Assembly (NCBI GenBank): GCA_016212635.1
Contig: JACRFR010000023.1
Location: 1-35,987 of the forward strand
Reading direction: 5' to 3'
Length of the DNA: 35,987 bases
From: Candidatus Liptonbacteria bacterium
GTDB taxonomy: Bacteria > Patescibacteriota > Minisyncoccia > UBA6257 > 2-01-FULL-56-20
Below are positions 6,004 through 14,065 of this stretch, piece by piece; position 1 is the first letter of the stretch; the number at the start of each line of letters is the position of its first letter. A program made the translations under genes and the position numbers. The notes below the pieces were generated by a model, which was not told the origin of the DNA, ran no database searches, and saw only the letters and a list, made by a program, of their open reading frames with translations.

Positions 6004-6108
6004 ATGCGTGTCTTGCAAACAGTTCTAATCATTATCGGTGTGGTCGTGCTCCTAGCTGCCGTCGGCTATTTGGCCAGCTCGCAATCACTTTCATCTGCTT
6101 GGCGCTAG
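6004..6108 (+). CDS. Possible 34-residue single-pass membrane peptide
   Basis: The short frame between the GtrA-like gene (ends 5985) and the PerM-type gene (starts 6122) encodes MRVLQTVLIIIGVVVLLAAV, then GYLASSQSLSSAWR. It is one hydrophobic helix with a basic N-terminus and a polar tail. Spacing of 18 and 13 bases to its neighbours suits an operon member. There is no strong ribosome binding site. Without relatives to compare, coding status is uncertain. Confidence 0.4.
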   Translation: MRVLQTVLIIIGVVVLLAAVGYLASSQSLSSAWR

Positions 6109-6121
6109 GACCTGAAACAAC

Positions 6122-7240
6122 ATGCCCCGAGAGAACAATAAAAGCCATTACTTCTACTTCGCGATCCTTTTGGGCGCGCTGGCCATGGTCGGCGCGATCC
6201 TTTTGCCCTTTTTGACCGTTTTGGTTTTCGCCGTCACTTTCGCAGTGGTATTCTATCCTTTGCACCGGCGCTTGTTGCGCACCCTGCCTGCTTGGCCAGG
6301 AGTGGCCGCGTTCCTGTCCTCTCTTTTGGTGATCGTCGTAGTCCTGATCCCGCTCACCGCCCTGGGTATTTCCGCTTGGAGCGAGGCCGGCAACTTATAC
6401 GCGAAACTGACGCAACAACCGAGCGGCACTATGGCTCTGGGCGGTGTTGCGGGTCGGGTTCAGGAACTTTTGCCCCCGTCGGCGCGAGCTTGGCTGGCCA
6501 ACTCGCCGGTTGACGCGGATCGGTACATAGCCCAAGTTTTAGATTGGTTGGTTCAGAAAGGCGGCCAATTTTTCTCCGGTGCGACGCAATTCGTGTTCGG
6601 TTTCGTGCTGATGCTGATCGCGCTGTATTACTGTTTTAAAGACGGCGCGCGCTTGGCCCGCGGCGTGGTCGAACTTTGTCCGCTGGCACCGGATCATACC
6701 CGCCGCATTTTGGAACGGCTGCGGCAAACCGTAGTGTCAGTGGTCTTAGGATCCTTAGTGGTAGCTCTGGTTCAGGGTATTTTGGCAGGCATCGGTTTTA
6801 CCTTATTCGGCTTGCCCCAGGCGGCGATTTGGGGCTTGGTCACGGTCGCCGCCGCCCTTTTGCCGGTTCTAGGCACGCCGATCGTGACTGTGCCGGCATC
6901 CTTATACCTAATTTGGACCGGCAACCTGGTGAATGGAGTAGGGCTCTTGGCCTGGAGCTTGCTGATTGTCGCGCTGATCGACAACGTACTCCGTCCGTTC
7001 ATTATCCGGCGCGGAGTAGACCTTCACCCCCTGTTTATTTTGCTGGGCGTCTTGGGCGGGATCACCTTCTTCGGCCCGGCGGGATTTCTTTTGGGCCCGA
7101 TCGCAGTGGCTTTCTTGTTTGTTCTCTTAGACCTATATCCCGAGCTGGCTCACCCCGCTAGAGAATGCCCCGCGGCCCACCCTACCCGAAGTTCCATTTC
7201 TAACGGGGTAAACCGCAAGTCCGGCAGGGATGAGGAGTGA
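6122..7240 (+). CDS. AI-2E family transporter (PerM/UPF0118)
   Basis: A 372-residue integral membrane protein with the order of the AI-2E/PerM family: two N-terminal helices (HYFYFAILLGALAMVGAILLP, then LTVLVFAVTFAVVFYPL), a third helix followed by an extracytoplasmic region (about residues 85-145), then a helix with LMLIALYYCFKDG, and a C-terminal bundle including LPQAAIWGLVTVAAALLPVLG and DNVLRPFIIRRGVDLHPL. The GxP-rich turn (LLGVLGGITFFGPAGFLLGP) is a family hallmark. Members have been linked to signal-molecule export or Na+/H+ exchange; the substrate here is unknown. Its TGA stop touches the GTG start of the following ATPase gene, so the two are probably co-transcribed. Confidence 0.85.
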   Translation: MPRENNKSHYFYFAILLGALAMVGAILLPFLTVLVFAVTFAVVFYPLHRRLLRTLPAWPGVAAFLSSLLVIVVVLIPLTALGISAWSEAGNLYAKLTQQPSGTMALGGVAGRVQELLPPSARAWLANSPVDADRYIAQVLDWLVQKGGQFFSGATQFVFGFVLMLIALYYCFKDGARLARGVVELCPLAPDHTRRILERLRQTVVSVVLGSLVVALVQGILAGIGFTLFGLPQAAIWGLVTVAAALLPVLGTPIVTVPASLYLIWTGNLVNGVGLLAWSLLIVALIDNVLRPFIIRRGVDLHPLFILLGVLGGITFFGPAGFLLGPIAVAFLFVLLDLYPELAHPARECPAAHPTRSSISNGVNRKSGRDEE

Positions 7241-9982
7241 GTGACGGCGGAACATCGGCGCTTCATGGATCCCAACCAAAAACCTTGGCACGTACAGATC
7301 CCGGCTGACCTGGAGCGATTGTTCCGAATTGAGCTCCGAGTCGGCTTGAGTTCCGCGGAGGCTAGTCGCCGGCTGGTTGAATCCGGGCCGAACCAGCTGC
7401 CTTTGGCGCCGCCGACCAGCGGTTTAGTTTTATTCCTGCGTCAGTTCCAAAGCCCGCTGATCTATATCCTCCTGGCTGCGGCAGTGGTAGTTTTTGCCCT
7501 GCGAGAAGTAACGGACGCCTCTATTATTTTCGTCGTTCTGGTGATCAATGCCATTATCGGCGCGATTCAAGAAGGCCGGGCCCAGAATACCTTACTCGCT
7601 CTGCGACGCTACGTAGAGACCAGCGCCACTGTTCTTCGGGATGGTCAGGAAGATATCGTTCCCGCCGCCACGGTGGTTCCTGGCGATGTGATAATTTTAC
7701 GGGAGGGCGAGAAAGTGCCCGCCGATGCGCGCTTGGTGGAAACCGAAGCGCTGCGCGTAGACGAGGCCTCGCTGACCGGGGAGTCGCGCCCGGTTCACAA
7801 GGACGCCGCGCCGTTGCCGGACGGCGAGCGGCCGCCTGCGGAACAGTGGAATCTGGTTTTCCAAGGCACTAGTGTTACCGGCGGAACGGCCCGGGCGATT
7901 GTGGTCGCGACCGGCGCCCATTCGGTCATGGGACAGATCAGTGCGACTATCGCGCAAACCGACACCGAGATACCGCTCCAGGGTCGCTTGCGCCGTTTGT
8001 CTCAAGTGATCATGTACGCCGTGCTCGGCATATGTCTCCTGCTTTTCGCGCTAGGCGTGGCCAAGGGCTTGCCGATTCGGACCATGTTCGCCACCGTGGT
8101 TTCTTTGGCAGTATCTATTATCCCCGAGGGTCTGCCGGTGGCGCTAACCCTGACGCTTGCGACCGGCGTTTGGCGAATGGCCAAACGGAATGCCCTGGTC
8201 AAGAAACTTCAAGCGGTGGAGGCCTTAGGCCAAGCGCAGATAATCGCGGTGGATAAAACCGGCACCCTGACGCGCAATGAATTGGTAGTACAAAAAGTGT
8301 GGGTTAATAGCACCACCTATCAAGTGACCGGTACCGGCTATCAGGTTCAAGGCGAGTTCCGGCGGGAGGGACAACTGATCGATCCGGTGAGCCACCCGGA
8401 TCTGGTGCTGGCCGGAAAAATTGCCACCTTGTGCGCTAATGCTCGGGTCTTCTTTGATACTGAACGCCAAGTTTGGCATGTGGCGGGCGATCCAACCGAG
8501 GCCGCTCTCCTGGTCTTGGGCGAGAAAGTTGGTTTTCGGAAAGATGATCTGGAACGGGAACTGCCCCTGGTCGCCGAACTGCCGTTCAATTATAAGACCA
8601 AGTACCACGTGACTCTCCACGGGAGCGGTACGGCTTACTTGTTAACTTTAGTGGGGGCGCCGGAGTCGGTAATGCTCCGAGTAGGACGGATCTATGAAGG
8701 TGGCGTGCTCCGGCCGATCACTGATCTGGACCGCGCGCGGTTCGAAGCGACTTTCCGCGAAATGTCCGCGACCGGGCTTCGAGTGGTGGCCTTTGGCTTC
8801 CGAGAACTGCCGGACAGCGACCTCCGCGCCGGGCACGAGCAGCTGTTAGACACCAAACATGTTACTCTGGTCGGTTTCTTCGGCATGTCCGATTCGCTCC
8901 GTCCGGAAGTTCCGGAGGCGGTCCGCGCCGTGAACGCGGCGGGCGTGCGGGTGGCGATGATCACCGGCGACTATCCGCTGACCGCCCAGGCGATCGCCCG
9001 CGAGGCCGGCATCTATCGAGAAGGTGACAGCATTCTGACCGATGCGGACTTCGGGAGCTTGTCGCAAGCCGAACTGGACCGGCGACTGGGGCAAACCAGC
9101 GTTTTCGCGCGGATCACGCCGGAGCATAAGATGCAGATCATCCAGGGTTTCCAGCGCCGAGGGGAAGTGGTCGCGATGACCGGCGACGGAGTCAACGACG
9201 CACCCTCCTTGGTCGCGGCCGACCTGGGCGTGGCCATGGGCAAGATCGGCACGGAAGTGGCCAAAGAGGCGGCGGACATCGTACTTCTGGACGACAACTT
9301 CGGCACTATCACCGCGGCCATTGAAGAAGGTCGGAGCATTTATCAAACCATTCGCAAGGTGATCCTGTATCTTTTCTCCACCAGTCTGGCGGAAGCGGCC
9401 ACGATCATCGTCGCCCTGCTTCTGGGTTGGCCCCTGCCGCTCTTGGCGTCCCAGATCATCTGGTTGAATCTGGTGACCGACGGGTTTTTGACGGTGGCTC
9501 TGGGCATGGAGCCGACTGATCCGGAAGTGATCCGCCGGCCGTTCCAGAAGCCCAGCCGGTTCATCTTGGATCAGCCAATGCTGCCGCGCATGCTCATTAT
9601 GGCGGCAGTCATGACCATCGGCGCTTTGTATCTCTTCGGCGAGTTGGCCGCAGTCGATCTGAACAAGGCTATGGCGATCACTTTGACCGTTTTGGCGGTG
9701 GTCCAGTGGCTGAACGCTTGGAATTGCCGCTCCGAACATCGGTCCATCTTTCAGCAGAATCCATTCAGCAACCCCCACCTGGTGGGCGCGACCGTAATCG
9801 TGATCAGTCTGCAGTTCCTGGCGATGTATACTGAACCGCTCCGGAGCATTCTCCACCTGTCACCGCTCGCGCCGCTGGAGTGGCTAGCCGTGTTGTTAGT
9901 CGCCGCCCCGGTAGTGGTGGCGGATGAGATCTGGCGTTTAAGTAATCATTACTTTGACCAAAAAGGGCGTAGATACACTTAA
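7241..9982 (+). CDS. P-type cation ATPase, Ca2+ (IIA-like) type
   Basis: A 913-residue ATP-driven cation pump. In order: N-terminal cation-ATPase domain (WHVQIPADLERLFRIEL..GLSSAEA), actuator motif TGES (179-182), M4 ion-site PEGLP (295-299), phosphorylation site DKTGTLT (D338), hinge TGDGVNDAP (from 647), and M6 NLVTD (N743, D747). M4 PEGLP, a Glu in M5 (STSLAEAA) and M6 N-x-x-T-D together match Ca2+ transporters of the SERCA/PMR1-like group, although Mn2+ or other cations are possible. Start choice: GTG at 7241 directly follows the previous stop and has AGGAG 3 bases upstream; the ATG at 7265 would also leave the whole domain intact. No heavy-metal CXXC domain is present. Confidence 0.92.
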   Translation: MTAEHRRFMDPNQKPWHVQIPADLERLFRIELRVGLSSAEASRRLVESGPNQLPLAPPTSGLVLFLRQFQSPLIYILLAAAVVVFALREVTDASIIFVVLVINAIIGAIQEGRAQNTLLALRRYVETSATVLRDGQEDIVPAATVVPGDVIILREGEKVPADARLVETEALRVDEASLTGESRPVHKDAAPLPDGERPPAEQWNLVFQGTSVTGGTARAIVVATGAHSVMGQISATIAQTDTEIPLQGRLRRLSQVIMYAVLGICLLLFALGVAKGLPIRTMFATVVSLAVSIIPEGLPVALTLTLATGVWRMAKRNALVKKLQAVEALGQAQIIAVDKTGTLTRNELVVQKVWVNSTTYQVTGTGYQVQGEFRREGQLIDPVSHPDLVLAGKIATLCANARVFFDTERQVWHVAGDPTEAALLVLGEKVGFRKDDLERELPLVAELPFNYKTKYHVTLHGSGTAYLLTLVGAPESVMLRVGRIYEGGVLRPITDLDRARFEATFREMSATGLRVVAFGFRELPDSDLRAGHEQLLDTKHVTLVGFFGMSDSLRPEVPEAVRAVNAAGVRVAMITGDYPLTAQAIAREAGIYREGDSILTDADFGSLSQAELDRRLGQTSVFARITPEHKMQIIQGFQRRGEVVAMTGDGVNDAPSLVAADLGVAMGKIGTEVAKEAADIVLLDDNFGTITAAIEEGRSIYQTIRKVILYLFSTSLAEAATIIVALLLGWPLPLLASQIIWLNLVTDGFLTVALGMEPTDPEVIRRPFQKPSRFILDQPMLPRMLIMAAVMTIGALYLFGELAAVDLNKAMAITLTVLAVVQWLNAWNCRSEHRSIFQQNPFSNPHLVGATVIVISLQFLAMYTEPLRSILHLSPLAPLEWLAVLLVAAPVVVADEIWRLSNHYFDQKGRRYT

Positions 9983-10053
9983 TAAAAGGGAGGAACGGAG
10001 GGGTCAAATCTGACCAATGGCATATTCGAATAAAATCACGTAAACTTTAACCC

Positions 10054-10347
10054 ATGGACCAACCTCAACCAACCCCACCCCAAATTCAAGTCCGTGCCGC
10101 CGATGCGGATATCAAAGGCGTTTATTCCAACGTGATGCAGGTCGGTTCCACCCGCGAGGAGTTCGTGTTCGACTTCTTCAATATGGTCGGCGGCAGTGGG
10201 GCGCTGGTTTCCCGAGTAGTGGTCAGTCCCGCGCACGCCAAGCGCATCCTGGAAGCGCTCAAGGAAGGGATCGCCAAGCACGAGCGGGAATACGGGGCGA
10301 TCACTGCCGGTCCGGGCCCCAGCGGCGAATTAGGTTTCAAGACCTAG
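10054..10347 (+). CDS. DUF3467 protein
   Basis: A 97-residue soluble protein with the DUF3467 pattern: a short beta segment near ADIKGVYSNVMQVGSTREEFVFDFF, then a conserved VVVSPAHAKRILEALKEGI helix. Function is unknown; members are short stand-alone proteins found widely in bacteria and archaea. It is followed after 14 bases by gpsA and may be co-transcribed with it. The leader carries no ribosome binding site. Confidence 0.8.
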   Translation: MDQPQPTPPQIQVRAADADIKGVYSNVMQVGSTREEFVFDFFNMVGGSGALVSRVVVSPAHAKRILEALKEGIAKHEREYGAITAGPGPSGELGFKT

Positions 10348-10361
10348 TAATAATTACCACT

Positions 10362-11279
10362 ATGCCTACCCGTATCGTTATTTTGGGTGCGGGGGATATC
10401 GGCCGCGCCTTGGCCGTTGTTTTGGAACAAGCCGGCCATGGCGTGCTGCTTTGGGACAAAGACCCGCAGAAAGTTCCCAACCAGAAACCGCTCTCTGGTC
10501 TGGTGCCCCAGGCCGAGGTCATTTTTATATGTGTGCCGTCCTGGGCTCTGCGCGAAGTGTTGATCGAGATCTCGCCCTTCCTGCCATATGCTACCACCGT
10601 AGTCTCCTTGACCAAGGGAATTGAAGTCAAGTCGCAGAAATTGGCGGACGAAGTTATGTGCGAATTGCTTTCCCGCAACCGGCCATTTGCCGTCTTGGGC
10701 GGTCCGCTTCTGGCCGAGGAAATCGTGCAGGGTTTGCAAAGCGTGGGCGTAGTCGCCTCCAATAATCGCGCCGTCTACGATCGGTTGGCGGCGGTCAGCC
10801 AGGGCACCCAGCTGATGCTGGAATACTCCAGCCACGTCCATCAAATTGCGCTAGCCGGCGTGCTCAAGAACATTTACAGTCTCATGATCGGTGTCGCCGA
10901 CGGCTTGGCCTATGGCAGTAACACCAAGGGCTGGTTAGTGGCGCAAGCCACCCACGAGATGACCGAGATATTTGCATTTTTCCGCTATCCGCCAGCAGTT
11001 ATCTTGAGTACCGCCGGTTTGGGCGACTTGATCGCCACCGCTTTCAGTCCTTACTCCCGAAACCGTAAAGCGGGTAATGAGCTGGCTCGAACCGGCACTA
11101 TTTTTACCACCAGCGAGGGCATTGTTTCTTTACCGCCGATGCTCAATTTGCTCGGAGAAGGCGCCCGCCGCCTGCCCCTGCTTCAAACCCTGCGGCGCAT
11201 CGTGATCGAAAAGCAGCCGGCCAATCAGGCACTCACGGAGTGTCTGTCCGCGACCGTCCAAGCGCGGGAGCTGGAGTGA
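10362..11279 (+). CDS. gpsA: NAD(P)H-dependent glycerol-3-phosphate dehydrogenase
   Basis: Reduces dihydroxyacetone phosphate to sn-glycerol 3-phosphate for phospholipid synthesis. The 305-residue protein has the N-terminal nucleotide-binding loop GAGDIG, the conserved TKGIE strand, GPLLAEEI, the substrate/catalytic segment LKNIYSLMIGVADGL..NTK with the catalytic Lys, and GLGDLIATAFSPYSRNRKAG, close to the family signature GLGDL-x-x-T-x-x-S-x-x-SRN. It is slightly shorter than the usual 330 residues because the nucleotide domain is compact (about residues 35-55). There is no ribosome binding site. Confidence 0.88.
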   Translation: MPTRIVILGAGDIGRALAVVLEQAGHGVLLWDKDPQKVPNQKPLSGLVPQAEVIFICVPSWALREVLIEISPFLPYATTVVSLTKGIEVKSQKLADEVMCELLSRNRPFAVLGGPLLAEEIVQGLQSVGVVASNNRAVYDRLAAVSQGTQLMLEYSSHVHQIALAGVLKNIYSLMIGVADGLAYGSNTKGWLVAQATHEMTEIFAFFRYPPAVILSTAGLGDLIATAFSPYSRNRKAGNELARTGTIFTTSEGIVSLPPMLNLLGEGARRLPLLQTLRRIVIEKQPANQALTECLSATVQARELE

Positions 11280-11329
11280 TTCGTGATTTTGACATTTCAG
11301 TTGTCCACAGAGTAGAATACGCACCTGTC

Positions 11330-11338
11330 TGATATAAT
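11330..11338 (+). promoter_or_regulatory. Extended -10 promoter, leaderless spacing
   Basis: TGATATAAT (TG-N-TATAAT) ends six bases before the ATG at 11345, the same geometry as at 5311 and 30821. It would drive the 85-residue protein and the PIN-domain gene as a leaderless transcript. Confidence 0.65.
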
Positions 11339-11344
11339 AAATAT

Positions 11345-11602
11345 ATGCCTAAAACAGCGAAGGAAATAGTGGAAGCTGCTTATAAATACATGGTCGATGT
11401 CATGCAGATTCAGGCTGGCAAGATATCAAATGTCAGAGTTGAAGAACTTGAACCAGTAGAAGCAGAGGGGAGAAAGATTTGGAGTGTGGTGTTAAGCTAC
11501 GATGCCGTGGGCGATTTTGTGTTTGACAAAACCAGACAGTACAAACAATTCAAGGTAGATGGCGAAGGTGTTGTTCTTGAAATGAAAATCAAGAAAGTCT
11601 AG
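11345..11602 (+). CDS. Unknown 85-residue protein, partner of PIN gene
   Basis: An acidic N-terminal helix (AKEIVEAAYKYMVDVMQ) is followed by a beta-rich part (VRVEELEPVEAEGRKIWSVVLSYD, then YKQFKVDGEGVVLEMKI). The layout (helix plus a sheet with W-x-V-x-L-S) recalls GvpO/PepSY-like small domains, but I would not name it. It lies 10 bases before the PIN-domain gene, shares its AT-rich composition, and has its own extended -10 promoter. By position it could be an antitoxin or accessory protein for the PIN protein; that is inference. Confidence 0.65.
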   Translation: MPKTAKEIVEAAYKYMVDVMQIQAGKISNVRVEELEPVEAEGRKIWSVVLSYDAVGDFVFDKTRQYKQFKVDGEGVVLEMKIKKV

Positions 11603-11612
11603 ATGCTTTCTG

Positions 11613-12161
11613 GTGAACAATCTGGCTAATTTAGCTGAAATACAAGACTACCGTCTCTATAATCCAGGGGCACAATTGTTGTTAGACACTAATGTGCTAC
11701 TCATCTTTCTTGTCGGCATATATGATGAGGATTATTTAAAAGAGTGCCCCTTAATGACAGATAATAATAAGAATTATGGAAAGGAACATTTCGACTTAGT
11801 ACAAGAAATACTGAAATGTTTTATTTATAAGATAGTAATCACGCCGCAGGTACTCGCGGAGATTTACATGCTTTCTAGTAAAAAAATAAAACCACCCTCA
11901 AGATTTAATGAGTATTTTGTAGGGCTAATTAATCAATTAAAGAAATGCCGAGAAGAACACATTCCGCTTAAAATTCTCCTCGAGGGGAACGGTAGCGTTG
12001 TGCGATTTGGCTTCACTGATATTTCACTAGTCGAAGCTGCAAAAAAATTGAAGTCGGCGATTTTAACAGACGATTTTCCTCTCTATGAAGCATTTCGTGA
12101 GGTGGTGCCGGTAATATATTTTAGCCAGGTTTGCGTCGCTGGAATTTTTGACCGTCGGTAG
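11613..12161 (+). CDS. PIN-domain protein, probable RNase
   Basis: A 182-residue PIN-like protein. The first acidic motif is LLLDTNVLLIFLVG (about residues 22-35), a central Glu is in TPQVLAEIYML, and the last acidic cluster is FTDISLVEAAKK..AILTDDFPLY, matching the D-x-N, E and D-x-x-D pattern of PIN nucleases. The start is GTG at 11613; no nearby ATG in this frame keeps the first beta strand. The gene is strikingly AT-rich (one 60-base line near 11761 counts 27% GC), pointing to recent transfer. It follows the 85-residue gene by 10 bases, suggesting a two-gene toxin-antitoxin-like unit. Confidence 0.75.
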   Translation: MNNLANLAEIQDYRLYNPGAQLLLDTNVLLIFLVGIYDEDYLKECPLMTDNNKNYGKEHFDLVQEILKCFIYKIVITPQVLAEIYMLSSKKIKPPSRFNEYFVGLINQLKKCREEHIPLKILLEGNGSVVRFGFTDISLVEAAKKLKSAILTDDFPLYEAFREVVPVIYFSQVCVAGIFDRR

Positions 12162-12202
12162 CGTTTGAGATATACTATCCCGGTCCCGCCGCGCGAGCGG
12201 CG
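12148..12202 (+). promoter_or_regulatory. Sigma70 promoter and leader hairpin for ccdA-like gene
   Basis: TTGACC (12148-12153), a 17-base spacer and TATACT (12171-12176) form the best -35/-10 pair in the window. The -35 overlaps the end of the PIN gene. The leader of about 30 bases carries a hairpin CGCCGC/GCGGCG closed by a GCGA (GNRA-type) tetraloop at 12187-12202, ending nine bases before the ATG at 12212. Confidence 0.65.
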
Positions 12203-12211
12203 CTTCTCAAC

Positions 12212-13009
12212 ATGTCTCGCTGGCTCATCGCCGCCTTCATACTTTTTGCGCTCCTGCTCGCAGGCGGAGGATTTTATTTTAAATCCAGCGCCGGCGGTGT
12301 TTCTTTTTTGCCTTTGGTTGTGGCCGCCTCGGCTCTTTTAGATAGCGCCAATCCCTGCGCCTTCTCGGTCTTGCTTTTAACCATCGCTTTTTTGTTCAGC
12401 CTCGGCCGTTCCCGGCGGGCCATCCTGGGTGTGGGCGTAACTTACATTACCGGTATATTCTTGGCCTATATTGCGATCGGTCTGGGCTTGCTGGGCTTAC
12501 TCCAAGTCACGTTGGGCGCAAACCTACCACCCTGGTTCTTGGTCTTGTTCGGCGGGCCGCACCTGGCCTCCAAGATCGGGGCGGTTATCTTGATTATATT
12601 CGGCCTCTTGGATCTCGTGGGCGAGGCCTTCCCAAGCTTTCCCATAAAACTCAAAATTCCCCAATCCGCCCATCAAACCATCGCCCGGCTCATGCAGCGC
12701 GCTTCTTATCCCGCGGTGTTCCTGCTGGGAGCCGCGGTCGGTTTGTATGAGTTTCCCTGCACCGGCGGGCCGTATCTGTTCGTGCTGGGACTTCTGCACG
12801 ATCACGCAACATACTTGCGAGGGTTGCTGTACCTGGTGTTCTATAACCTGATCTTTGTTTTGCCGCTGGTCGTGGTTTTGGTTCTGGCCAGCCAGCCGGC
12901 GGTGCTCCAGAAGTTCCAGGCCTGGAAAAAGTCCAACATTAAGGGCCTGCGCTTCTGGACCGGCCTGGGCATGGTCCTGTTGGGGGTGCTGCTGTTCGTG
13001 CTACAATAG
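12212..13009 (+). CDS. CcdA/DsbD-like membrane electron carrier
   Basis: A 265-residue membrane protein carrying reducing equivalents from cytoplasmic thioredoxin to extracytoplasmic thiols. After an N-terminal signal-anchor helix come two blocks of three helices, each with a conserved proline-cysteine: SANPCAFS (C49) and YEFPCTGGPY (C183), the paired cysteines of the CcdA/DsbD transmembrane domain. The loop between the halves (about residues 125-165) is longer than in small CcdA proteins. It is probably in a unit with the next two genes, the last of which encodes a membrane-anchored thioredoxin. Confidence 0.85.
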   Translation: MSRWLIAAFILFALLLAGGGFYFKSSAGGVSFLPLVVAASALLDSANPCAFSVLLLTIAFLFSLGRSRRAILGVGVTYITGIFLAYIAIGLGLLGLLQVTLGANLPPWFLVLFGGPHLASKIGAVILIIFGLLDLVGEAFPSFPIKLKIPQSAHQTIARLMQRASYPAVFLLGAAVGLYEFPCTGGPYLFVLGLLHDHATYLRGLLYLVFYNLIFVLPLVVVLVLASQPAVLQKFQAWKKSNIKGLRFWTGLGMVLLGVLLFVLQ

Positions 13010-13053
13010 GAGTAATCGCAAATAATGCGAATTACCGAGGTAATAATGCGAAT
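13010..13053 (+). repeat. 44-bp interspersed repeat, copy B
   Basis: This begins GAGTAATCGCAAATAATG and ends GGTAATAATGCGAAT. It lies between the ccdA-like gene (stop at 13009) and the next start codon (13064). Same family as 3657-3700, 13609-13652 and 28713-28756. Confidence 0.85.
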
Positions 13054-13063
13054 ATACTAATAG

Positions 13064-13609
13064 ATGGAGAACCAATTTTCGGAGGAACAATTTAAAAAGC
13101 TGCTAAATAAGGTGGCGGAGCTGAAGAAAGACAACAAGCTGGACCTCTCGACCGAGGAGGATCTGTCGCTGGCGATTATGAACTTGGTCTCGCTGGAGGA
13201 GCATTACTTTTTTACCGCGGAGAAAACCGGCAAGCCGGAGTATTTCGACCTGCTCTCGGAGGTGCGCGAAATACGCAAGACGCTTCTGGCGCGGATGATT
13301 CCGGCCAAAGAGGGGGAGGCTTGGTGCATTTCCAAACACCTTCTGGCCGCCACCATGCGCCTGATTGAAGTCGGCACCAAGCTTTATGGCAGCGGCCAGA
13401 AAGAGGAGGGGCGGGCAACTTTCGACCAGGCCTATCGAATTTACGCCTTATTCTGGGGCATCCGGCTGAAACTGATCGATCTGGCGGGGGTTAAGAAAAT
13501 AGACGATGGGCAACTGAACATTCACGACACTGCTGGGACCGATCAACCCCATAAACCCTGGTCCTATCAAGACATTGTCGAAAAACTGGTGGACTGTTGT
13601 GACGAATAG
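13064..13609 (+). CDS. Unknown helical protein in a redox gene set
   Basis: A 181-residue soluble, mostly helical protein that I cannot assign. Features: a charged N-terminal coiled-coil-like segment (EEQFKKLLNKVAELKKDNKLDL), LVSLEEHYFFTAEKTGKPEYFDLLSEVREIRK, a single mid-protein Cys in EAWCISKHLLAATMRLIEVG, and Cys-Cys near the C-terminus (VDCCDE). Flanked by copies B and C of the 44-bp repeat, it sits between the CcdA-like and thioredoxin-like genes, so a role in thiol chemistry is possible but unproven. Alternatively it is a cytoplasmic helper unrelated to redox. Confidence 0.7.
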   Translation: MENQFSEEQFKKLLNKVAELKKDNKLDLSTEEDLSLAIMNLVSLEEHYFFTAEKTGKPEYFDLLSEVREIRKTLLARMIPAKEGEAWCISKHLLAATMRLIEVGTKLYGSGQKEEGRATFDQAYRIYALFWGIRLKLIDLAGVKKIDDGQLNIHDTAGTDQPHKPWSYQDIVEKLVDCCDE

Positions 13610-13652
13610 AGTAATCGCAAATAACGCGAATTGCAGAGGTAATAACGCGAAT
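13609..13652 (+). repeat. 44-bp interspersed repeat, copy C
   Basis: This starts on the last base of the preceding stop codon with GAGTAATCGCAAATAACG and ends GGTAATAACGCGAAT, with T-to-C changes at both repeated units relative to copy B. It lies six bases before the start codon of the thioredoxin-like gene. Confidence 0.85.
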
Positions 13653-13657
13653 AACGC

Positions 13658-14017
13658 ATGAGACATAAACAGATCATTGTTGGAGTAGTACTGTTGCTTT
13701 TAGTGATCGGCGCCAGCTGGTATTTTTTTGTGCCGCGAGCCGAGCCGGGAGCCGCGGCGCTGGCGGAGTGCCTGCGGGACAAGGGCGTGACCATGTACGG
13801 TTCCGCGACCTGCATTCACTGTCTCAAGCAGAAAAAACTCTTTGGCTCCGCTTTTAGTTTAGTGCCCTATGTGGAGTGTCCCGACAATCCCCAGATGTGT
13901 CTGGCCAAAGGGATCCAGGGGTTCCCGACCTGGGTAATGCCGGATGGCCGCAAGCTGGAAGGGGAGCAATCTTTCGCCGCGCTCTCGAGCGCGAGCGGCT
14001 GTACGCTGCCACAATGA
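13658..14017 (+). CDS. Membrane-anchored thioredoxin-like protein (VKOR-type)
   Basis: A 119-residue protein with an N-terminal signal anchor (IIVGVVLLLLVIGASWYFFV) and an extracytoplasmic thioredoxin fold. The active site is C52-I-H-C55 in GSATCIHCLKQKKLFG. Flanking residues (ECLRDKG before; YVECPDNPQMCLAKGIQGFPTW after) match the thioredoxin domain that is often fused to vitamin K epoxide reductase, including its extra cysteines. No VKOR domain is attached here. With the CcdA-like protein upstream it could form a thiol reduction or disulfide relay at the cell surface. The stop codon lies in the first unit of a 7-bp array. Confidence 0.82.
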   Translation: MRHKQIIVGVVLLLLVIGASWYFFVPRAEPGAAALAECLRDKGVTMYGSATCIHCLKQKKLFGSAFSLVPYVECPDNPQMCLAKGIQGFPTWVMPDGRKLEGEQSFAALSSASGCTLPQ

Positions 14018-14056
14018 CTAATGACTAATTAACTGTCAATAGTCAATCGTCAATCG
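14014..14056. repeat. 7-bp tandem array (ATGACTA / GTCAATC type)
   Basis: Units ATGACTA, ATGACTA, ATTAACT, then GTCAATA, GTCAATC, GTCAATC, GTCG. The first unit supplies the TGA stop of the thioredoxin gene; the last ends just before the glycerate kinase start. Confidence 0.75.
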
Positions 14057-14065
14057 TCGCTTTTT

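Noticed and set aside
7238..7240. TGA recoded as glycine, as in some CPR lineages
   Set aside because: TGA ends several genes exactly where the families end (PerM-type, gpsA, HepT region genes use normal stops), and no family needs TGA read-through.
8846..9856. Long open frame (336 codons) on the minus strand
   Set aside because: It is the antisense shadow of the P-type ATPase gene; it has no motif or ribosome binding site and is rich in His, Gln and Arg as expected from the reverse of GC-rich coding sequence.
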